Positions 1 through 5,228 of a stretch of DNA of 7,460 nucleotides are shown one piece after another. Every line of letters starts with the position of its first letter. The stretch's first letter is position 1. The DNA lies in the NCBI GenBank assembly GCA_003167015.1, contig PMUF01000176.1, positions 1 through 7,460 on the forward strand, written 5' to 3'. The position numbers were made by a program, and so were the translations under genes. The notes beneath the pieces are model-generated. The model did no database searches. It saw only the letters and a list, made by a program, of their open reading frames with translations, and was not told the DNA's origin. Source of the DNA: Chitinophagaceae bacterium. GTDB lineage: Bacteria; Bacteroidota; Bacteroidia; Chitinophagales; Chitinophagaceae.

Positions 1-1152
1 ACGCTGGTGATCCAGTCGGGGACCGTCAATCTCGGCGCCGCCACTCTCTACAGTACGGGTGTGATCTTGGGAGAGAGCGGGGCCACGCTGATCGTCAACG
101 GGCTGACTGGCCAGTATGGGGTCGCTTCGGCGAAGACGAATCTGCTGATTTGTACGGGCGGGTTCGTCCAGGTGACCGGAACTTTCCAGCAATATGGGAT
201 GAATGTGGTGCTGAATGACTATGCCGTGTTGTTGGTGACTGGCTCCTGGAATGCCTATGCTTCGACTCCTTTCTATGTGAACATCGGCGCAGGCGCCCTG
301 GTAGAAGACTGCGGCGCCCTGACACTGGATGTAGACAATTTCTTCACGGAGACCAGCAGCAGTACTTCCTATGTATTCATCCGGGGATCGATCACGCAGG
401 GGGTAACGCCGGGCTGGCTCTCTTCTTCGGAGGGCAGTTCGATGATCGATCTGACGGTGCAGGGCAGTGTCAGCGGCTTGTCTTATAATGTTGCCAGGAG
501 TTGTGTCAACAGTTGTGCTTCGACCAGCCTTCTTCCGCCCGGCACGACTACCACCAGCACCTGCGGCTCTACCAGCGACAGCTATATACTGATCACCTTA
601 CCACTGTATATCATCGACTTTTCCGAACAGCCGTCGGGCGGATCTCTCGACTTTTCAGCGGACATCAATACGGCGTTGCCTGCTGACCAGGTGTGGCTGC
701 AATCGTCATCTTTGAACGATGGACACAGCTTTACCACGCTGCCTTTTGAAGCGGTTGAGGCTACCGGGACAGGTGGCGCCGCACATTATTCATTCACGGT
801 ACCGATGCCATCTTCCCCCACCTATTACCGGCTGATGGCTACCAGCGGTTCCCTCACCGTCTATTCTTCCATCCTGGCGCCGGCCTTTGCTGTGGGCCCC
901 GGCGTCGTCGCCCGGGTCTATCCTGATCCGGCGACTAACGTCATTTATCTGCAACAGCCCGGTGCGGCAGGCTATACGCAGGCGACGGTGGTGAATACGG
1001 CAGGTCAGCTGATGCAGGTCAGCCCTCTGCCGGCAGTGGGTGGGACTGTCCGGCTGGATCTGCCGGCGCGTTTAGCGGCGGGCATTTACTTTGTACGTTT
1101 TACCGGAAGCGGGCTGGCACCTTTGACTGTGCCGGTTCTGAAGACGCAGTAG
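1..1152 (+). CDS. Secreted protein with C-terminal T9SS type A sorting domain (5' truncated)
   Basis: The reading frame is open from the first base to the TAG at 1150-1152, so the gene starts outside the window; the GTG at 7 is only an internal valine. About 383 codons are visible. The first two thirds are rich in Ser, Thr, Gly and Val, with short beta-strand-like stretches separated by turns, as in a beta-helix or adhesin-like stalk. Four cysteines lie close together around 500-580. The last 85 or so residues (from about 892) look like a Por-secretion tail: a VYPDPATN start, a central VVNTAGQ strand, then LPAGIYFVRF-like text (here LAAGIYFVRF). In this family the tail directs export through the type IX system and anchoring at, or release from, the cell surface, and is cleaved off afterwards. 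The cargo function cannot be told from this part. The T9SS call is firm; the beta-helix idea is weaker. Confidence 0.85.
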   Translation, partial: TLVIQSGTVNLGAATLYSTGVILGESGATLIVNGLTGQYGVASAKTNLLICTGGFVQVTGTFQQYGMNVVLNDYAVLLVTGSWNAYASTPFYVNIGAGALVEDCGALTLDVDNFFTETSSSTSYVFIRGSITQGVTPGWLSSSEGSSMIDLTVQGSVSGLSYNVARSCVNSCASTSLLPPGTTTTSTCGSTSDSYILITLPLYIIDFSEQPSGGSLDFSADINTALPADQVWLQSSSLNDGHSFTTLPFEAVEATGTGGAAHYSFTVPMPSSPTYYRLMATSGSLTVYSSILAPAFAVGPGVVARVYPDPATNVIYLQQPGAAGYTQATVVNTAGQLMQVSPLPAVGGTVRLDLPARLAAGIYFVRFTGSGLAPLTVPVLKTQ

Positions 1153-1801
1153 GCGGGAGAGTGATGCAGACCCAGGGGGGGCTGGTCCCTTTGCGGACGA
1201 TCCTGTTCCAAAAGGAGCGGGGGTCATACAGGTAACGATGCGGAAAGCCCTGAAGGACAGGCCTGTACAGGCAGGAGTCGATCAGGTGAAGTTCGCCCGT
1301 GGCCCGCAGGTGGGGCAGAACGTCCGTGATGATCAATGGCAGGAAGGGGAATTGATGAACTGATCCTGCTATGACGATAATATCGAAGGAGAGGTCCTGG
1401 AGAACATCTGAATAAAAATCTCCATATATAAATTTAAGGTTGGATTGGTGACGAAAAACCCTGGCTGCCTGCCTGAGCTCGTTGAGGTTGGGATCGAGGC
1501 CGACGACGCGGCTGCCGGGGACAGCCGACAATTGATGGGATAACCAGCCATTGCCGCAGCCGATCTCCAGGATATGGGCTGCCTTTTTATTTTTGGCCAG
1601 GTAGCGGATGAGGCGATTGCAGGAGGTGATGCGGCCGGCCCATTCGCGATAGCGGGGATGGGTCTTGCTCAGCCTGGGCAGCATCGCTACTTCTCTGTCT
1701 GTGTAAAGGTTATGATTGTCAGGATGTTTATCCCGGGCGTCCGGCCTGGAGAGGCCCGGAACATAGATGTTGCTGGGTTGATAGGTATCTGGTACGTTCA
1801 C
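1100..1801 (-). CDS. Class I SAM-dependent methyltransferase
   Basis: This is a 233-residue cytoplasmic protein with a Rossmann-type methyltransferase core. Motif I is ILEIGCGNG at residues 77-85, the acidic end of strand 2 is D103 in VVGLDPN, GDF lies at 127-129, and strand 4 is FDIIVIAGSVHQF at about 139-151. These bind S-adenosylmethionine in the family; the acceptor substrate is not evident. I chose the GTG at 1799-1801, which gives an N-terminus of MNVPDTYQPSNIYVPG. The frame stays open to an ATG at 1939, but that would run into the divergent GH88 gene and add basic, low-quality sequence. An AGGGG lies 16 bases before the GTG, too far to be a good ribosome site. The C-terminus is odd: after PPWVCI (about 208-213) the last 20 residues are Pro/Ser/Ala-rich and mostly antisense to the T9SS tail gene, with a 53-bp convergent overlap. 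The family call is strong; both ends are less certain. Confidence 0.82.
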   Translation of the reverse strand: MNVPDTYQPSNIYVPGLSRPDARDKHPDNHNLYTDREVAMLPRLSKTHPRYREWAGRITSCNRLIRYLAKNKKAAHILEIGCGNGWLSHQLSAVPGSRVVGLDPNLNELRQAARVFRHQSNLKFIYGDFYSDVLQDLSFDIIVIAGSVHQFPFLPLIITDVLPHLRATGELHLIDSCLYRPVLQGFPHRYLYDPRSFWNRIVRKGTSPPWVCITLPPTASSEPAQSKVPARFR

Positions 1802-1869
1802 TTTAAAAGCAGTTATTCCCCTATACGCTAAAATGAAAAAGAAGGATGCCGCCGGGCGAAAAGAAGGGT

Positions 1870-1877
1870 TATTTTTG
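1870..1877 (+). promoter_or_regulatory. Candidate Bacteroidota -7 promoter element (TAnnTTTG) for the GH88 gene
   Basis: TATTTTTG matches the Bacteroidota sigma-70-type -7 consensus TAnnTTTG exactly. It ends four bases before the chosen ATG at 1882, so a transcript from it would start at or within a few bases of the start codon and be essentially leaderless. I see no clear TTG or TTTG -33 partner at the usual distance upstream, and an eight-base match with two free positions can arise by chance. Confidence 0.35.
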
Positions 1878-1881
1878 TAGC

Positions 1882-3111
1882 ATGTACCGTATTTTTCCTT
1901 TACTGATGACCGTGCTGATCGCCGGTCCTGTCCGTGCACAAAAAGCAGACAAGCTGCAGCCCAAACCGGCGCTTTTACGCCTGATCGATGGCAATTTGCG
2001 GCAGGCTGTGAACCAGTATAAGATCCTGATGGGGCACCTGCCTCCTGACAGGATGCCCAGGAGCTATACCGCCTACGCAGGCAAACTGGAGACCAGCGAT
2101 GCGGGCTGGTGGACCAGTGGATTTTATGCCGGCACCCTTTTTTATCTCTACAGCTTCTCGCATGACACCGCGCTGCTGGGGGAGGCAGAGCGGCGATTGA
2201 CGCTGCTGAATAAGGAACAATATAATAAAGGCACCCACGACCTCGGGTTCATGATGTATTGCTCTTACGGCACTGCGTTGCGCTTGATACGGGAGGGGGT
2301 GCTGCGGGAGCCTGCCGCGCCTTATGACAGCGTGCTGCTGAACAGCGCGAGGTCTTTGTCCACCCGGTTCAATCCCACCGTGGGTTGTATCCGCAGCTGG
2401 GACAGCAAGCCCTGGCGGTATCCCGTGATCATCGACAATATGATGAATCTCGAGCTGTTGTTGTGGGCTACACATGAAAGCGGCGATTCTTCTTTTGCCC
2501 GGATAGCCATAACGCATGCCAATACCACCCTGCGCAATCATTTCCGGCCGGATTACAGCAGCTATCATGTGGTGGATTATGATTCCGCCAGCGGTGCGGT
2601 GCTCGCAAAAAAGACGGCGCAGGGTTATGCTGATTCTTCCGCATGGGCCCGTGGGCAGTCATGGGGCCTGTATGGTTATACCGTGATGTACCGGTACACG
2701 CATGACCCCCGGTACCTGGAGCAGGCACAACATATTGCTGCCTTTATCCTTGGCAACCCCAATCTGCCGGCAGACAAGGTACCGTACTGGGATTATAATG
2801 CGCCCGGCGGCAACCGCGTGCTAAGAGATGCTTCCGCGGCGGCGATTATGGCTTCGGCGCTGATCGAGCTAAGCAGATATGTGGGTCATGACCAGGCCCG
2901 GAAATACCTGGACGTTGCGGAGCAGATCATCGTGTCGTTATCATCTGCCAACTATCATGCAGTGGTCGGGTCGAACGGCGGCTTCCTGCTGATGCATAGC
3001 GTCGGTAATTTGCCCGGGCGTACGGAGATCGATGTGCCGCTGACTTATGCGGATTATTATTTTGTGGAGGCGATGTTGCGGTATAAGGAGATAGGGCATG
3101 CGGAGGAGTAG
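1882..3111 (+). CDS. GH88 family unsaturated glucuronyl hydrolase, periplasmic
   Basis: This is a 409-residue glycoside hydrolase of family 88. Such enzymes remove the 4,5-unsaturated uronic acid from the non-reducing end of oligosaccharides made by polysaccharide lyases, by hydrating the double bond. The ATG at 1882 opens a signal peptide (MYRIFPLLMTVLIAGPVRA, cleavage before Gln20) with no lipobox Cys, which suggests the periplasm; an upstream in-frame ATG at 1846 would spoil it. An (alpha/alpha)6-barrel pattern follows: DAGWWTSGFYAG, then THDLGF with D120, IIDNMMNLELLLWA with D185, ARGQSWGLYGYTVMYR, RDASAAAIMASAL, and near the end PLTYADYYFVEAMLR. D120 and D185 correspond, from memory, to the two catalytic aspartates D88 and D149 of the Bacillus GL1 enzyme, with similar spacing. 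Length is normal. The exact substrate is open, since no lyase or sulfatase is adjacent. GH105 is the main alternative but fits less well. It converges on the next gene with 5 bp between stop codons. Confidence 0.92.
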   Translation: MYRIFPLLMTVLIAGPVRAQKADKLQPKPALLRLIDGNLRQAVNQYKILMGHLPPDRMPRSYTAYAGKLETSDAGWWTSGFYAGTLFYLYSFSHDTALLGEAERRLTLLNKEQYNKGTHDLGFMMYCSYGTALRLIREGVLREPAAPYDSVLLNSARSLSTRFNPTVGCIRSWDSKPWRYPVIIDNMMNLELLLWATHESGDSSFARIAITHANTTLRNHFRPDYSSYHVVDYDSASGAVLAKKTAQGYADSSAWARGQSWGLYGYTVMYRYTHDPRYLEQAQHIAAFILGNPNLPADKVPYWDYNAPGGNRVLRDASAAAIMASALIELSRYVGHDQARKYLDVAEQIIVSLSSANYHAVVGSNGGFLLMHSVGNLPGRTEIDVPLTYADYYFVEAMLRYKEIGHAEE

Positions 3112-3116
3112 CAGCG

Positions 3117-4376
3117 CTATTTAGGTAAGGCCAGCAGGATCCTCTTCACCATTCCATCCATAGCACTGTTCTCGATCCAGCGGACGACGGCCACCAGGTG
3201 GTGTTCGGGGTCCACATAGATGAAATTGGTGCCATTGCCGATGTGGACGAAGGCGGAGGCCGGCGCGCTGGGCAACAGTTTGCGATCCGTGTTGAGGAAC
3301 CAGTTCATATAGCCGTATGTCGGTTCGGCGGTAGTGGGTGTCAGTGCCTGCCGCACCCATGTCTCGGAGATCAGCTGCCGTCCGTTCCAGCTGCCGCGAT
3401 GCAAGGTCAGTAACCCGAAGCGGCCCATATCGTAGGCATTGATGAACATGCCGCCTCCCCAATGGCCGCCGCCGCTGACGGACTGTATGGGTTGTCCGTC
3501 CAGTACTATCCAGGAATTGCGATAGCCATACCAGCGCCAGGTATTGGAGGCGCCGATGGGGTCCATGATATAGGTCTTCAGCACTTGCGGGAGGGGTTGA
3601 CGCCAGACACTGGTAGCGGCCAATGCCAGTGCATTTACACGAACATCATTGTATTTCCAGACAGAGCCTGGTGCATTTCGCTTGCGGGTGAGCCATTCTT
3701 CCGGTTTACCTGACGGCCGGTCGGCCCAATCGGGTTTACCCCAGAGGGTTCCTTCCCAGTCGCTGGTCTGGCGCAGCATGACATCCCAGGTGAGGAGCTG
3801 GTCGTGCGGAGTGGCAAAGGGATACAGCAGCTGAGGCTTGCCGATGTCTTCGGGTGACCGAGCTGGTGTGGCCGGGTCGTAGACCTCTATTGGCGGAACA
3901 TAAGGGGCCACCGTATCCATGACACTATGGATCAGTCCCTGGTCGACGGCGAGGCCGACGACGGTGGACAGAAAGCTTTTCGTGACGCTATGGGTCATGT
4001 CAACCCGGGAGGGTTCGCCCCATTCGGCGACGATATATCCTTTGTAGATGATGATACCGGTAGGTTCGCCGCGTTCCTTGAATGGGCCTATGCCTGCGTC
4101 GAAGGGTTCGCGGCCAAAGCTTTCCGCCTGGGCGAGTTCCTGGTCGCGCGGCGCCTTCGCCTCCATCTCCCTGCCATAGCGGACGACCTCTTCCAGGGCT
4201 TCGGAATCCAATCCCATAGCGGCCGGCGTGCGGTGGTCCCACTGACCGCGCGGAGGGAAATAATCCGTGGCGGCGGGCGAGGGGGATTTGGGTTTGGGGG
4301 ATTGGGCCGTGGCGGGCGGTGCGGTAACAGCGAGGAAGCCCAGCAGGAGGAAAGAGAAGAGAAGGGAAATTTTCAT
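3117..4376 (-). CDS. Exported serine hydrolase, class C beta-lactamase family
   Basis: This 419-residue protein belongs to the beta-lactamase/penicillin-binding-protein-like serine hydrolases (Pfam Beta-lactamase). Residues 1-24 are a signal peptide ending in ATA before Gln25, followed by a Pro/Ser/Lys-rich linker to about residue 38. The nucleophile motif SxxK is SVTK, S130 to K133. The second motif appears as KYND at 241-244 in place of the usual YxN (YAN or YSN), and the third as HIGNG at 378-382, an HxG form of KTG. A glycine-rich VSGGGHWGGGMF stretch at 300-311 and a MGRFGLL helix are typical of the family. Members include esterases, D-aminopeptidases, peptidoglycan-active enzymes and true beta-lactamases, so the substrate cannot be read off; nothing points to antibiotic resistance specifically. 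The protein is probably periplasmic. The 76-bp gap to the upstream minus-strand gene allows co-transcription. An imperfect -7-like TAATTTGA lies at 4381-4388, four bases before the ATG. Confidence 0.9.
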   Translation of the reverse strand: MKISLLFSFLLLGFLAVTAPPATAQSPKPKSPSPAATDYFPPRGQWDHRTPAAMGLDSEALEEVVRYGREMEAKAPRDQELAQAESFGREPFDAGIGPFKERGEPTGIIIYKGYIVAEWGEPSRVDMTHSVTKSFLSTVVGLAVDQGLIHSVMDTVAPYVPPIEVYDPATPARSPEDIGKPQLLYPFATPHDQLLTWDVMLRQTSDWEGTLWGKPDWADRPSGKPEEWLTRKRNAPGSVWKYNDVRVNALALAATSVWRQPLPQVLKTYIMDPIGASNTWRWYGYRNSWIVLDGQPIQSVSGGGHWGGGMFINAYDMGRFGLLTLHRGSWNGRQLISETWVRQALTPTTAEPTYGYMNWFLNTDRKLLPSAPASAFVHIGNGTNFIYVDPEHHLVAVVRWIENSAMDGMVKRILLALPK

Positions 4377-4452
4377 TGGCTCAAATTACAAAGGAATTCA
4401 GAAGAAACCTTTGTGAGATGCGCTGCTATTTTCCGTAGTGCGAAACCGTGAT

Positions 4453-5076
4453 TTACTCCTTGTTCAACTTCCTTGCCAGCGCGGTGAGATCCAATTGTTT
4501 ATCGTAGGTCTTCATCGAAGCCGCCAGCCGCAGCAGGATTTCCCTTGCCTTATCGAAGTCCTGAGCCTTGAACACGGGGGCATTGAGGTCCATGACCTGG
4601 TCGAAAAAAAGCGTGGATACATAGAGCTGCCGGTTCACCAGCTGATTATTTTTGGGCATATCGTAATACCATACGAGGAAAAGCCTTCCCCGCAGCGTCA
4701 CCCATTCTGTCTGTAAATGACTGTAATCTTCCCGCAATTTTTTCTTGTAATATTCCAGTTCATAGTTCATGTATTTGCCCAATATTTCCTTCTCGCGGTC
4801 AGTGGTTACTGCGTTGACATTGATCGACTGGTCTACAGGAACCAAGGTAGACTGGACAATCTGGTGATCGATGTTAATGAAGCCCGGCACATCGGAAGGC
4901 TTTGCCTGGCGGCCCGCCACTTCCAGGGTAAAGGAGTGGTCTTTTTCCGCATAGGCGATGAGGGACCTTTTTTTGCCTGTCAGGAGGCTGGCGTGTACGT
5001 CCTCAGCGGGCTGATCTTTCTGACCGAAGGCGGAGATACCCGATGACAGGATAACGAGCGTATAAATGAGTTTCAT
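4453..5076 (-). CDS. Exported protein of unknown function
   Basis: I do not recognise this 207-residue protein. The ATG at 5074-5076 gives a clear signal peptide, MKLIYTLVILSSGISAFG, with cleavage before Gln19; the frame continues upstream to 5211, but that extension is basic and would bury the signal. The mature part is polar and mixed alpha/beta. Around 35-90 it has short strands. A charged helix lies at about 92-118 (REKEILGKYMNYELEYYKKK), followed by a strand pair containing RGRLFLVWYYDMP at 129-141 and an RQLYVSTLFFDQVMDLNAPV stretch at 149-168. It closes with a charged helix, DFDKAREILLRLAASMKTYD, at 173-192. No cysteines, repeats or catalytic motifs stand out. The layout suggests a small periplasmic protein, perhaps lipid- or partner-binding, but that is a guess. 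It diverges from the metalloprotease gene and precedes the serine hydrolase on the same strand. Confidence 0.8.
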   Translation of the reverse strand: MKLIYTLVILSSGISAFGQKDQPAEDVHASLLTGKKRSLIAYAEKDHSFTLEVAGRQAKPSDVPGFINIDHQIVQSTLVPVDQSINVNAVTTDREKEILGKYMNYELEYYKKKLREDYSHLQTEWVTLRGRLFLVWYYDMPKNNQLVNRQLYVSTLFFDQVMDLNAPVFKAQDFDKAREILLRLAASMKTYDKQLDLTALARKLNKE

Positions 5077-5093
5077 GACAGTTTGTTTGATCA

Positions 5094-5109
5094 GGGGTAT
5101 AGTTACCCC
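5094..5109. promoter_or_regulatory. Perfect inverted repeat in the divergent intergenic region
   Basis: GGGGTA, a TAGT spacer, then TACCCC form a perfect 6-4-6 inverted repeat, lying 18-33 bases before the ATG of the minus-strand orphan gene. It could be a hairpin in that gene's 5' leader or an operator half-site pair. There is no T-run after it on either strand, so it is not a standard terminator. The rest of the 152-bp gap (5077-5228) is AT-rich and holds no gene that I can support. Confidence 0.4.
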
Positions 5110-5159
5110 ATAAACGAAAAGAAATGGGAAATCGTATTTACGTAGTTTTAGCAAATCCT

Positions 5160-5192
5160 TTTGCGCCATAAGGAAAAGTTTCAATAGTTTTA
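5160..5192 (+). promoter_or_regulatory. Possible promoter of the metalloprotease gene
   Basis: TTTG at 5160-5163 resembles the Bacteroidota -33 element, and TAGTTTTA at 5185-5192 matches TAnnTTTG except for the last base. The 21-base spacer is slightly longer than the usual 19 or so. A transcript start near 5197 would leave a leader of about 30 AT-rich bases before the ATG at 5229, which suits this phylum. The AT-rich leader (ATTACTATTAATAAGAAA) shows no Shine-Dalgarno sequence. A second TAGTTTTA at 5143-5150 weakens the case for specificity. Confidence 0.3.
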
Positions 5193-5228
5193 CTCCCTTC
5201 AAAAGATTCAATTACTATTAATAAGAAA

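Noticed and set aside
1168..1190. Possible terminator hairpin around the seven-G run
   Set aside because: Only a four-base CCAG/CTGG stem can form and no T-run follows on either strand.
1846..1881. Earlier in-frame ATG for the GH88 gene
   Set aside because: The 12 added residues (MPPGEKKGYFCS) would place charged residues before an otherwise good signal peptide and would put the promoter-like element inside the gene.
1802..1939. Upstream extension of the methyltransferase to the ATG at 1939
   Set aside because: It would overlap the start and signal peptide of the divergent GH88 gene and adds 46 residues of basic, unconserved-looking sequence.
1975..2568. 197-codon minus-strand ORF
   Set aside because: It lies wholly antisense to the well-supported GH88 gene and its translation has no family resemblance.
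3112..3116. Bidirectional terminator between the convergent GH88 and serine hydrolase genes
   Set aside because: The gap is five bases and I see no convincing hairpin with a T-run across the two stop codons.
3927..4451. 174-codon plus-strand ORF
   Set aside because: It is antisense to the serine hydrolase; the Gly/Arg-rich translation is a shadow of the Pro/Ala-rich linker and signal region.
5077..5211. N-terminal extension of the orphan exported protein to the ATG at 5211
   Set aside because: The internal ATG at 5076 opens a textbook signal peptide; the extension covers the regulatory region shared with the metalloprotease.
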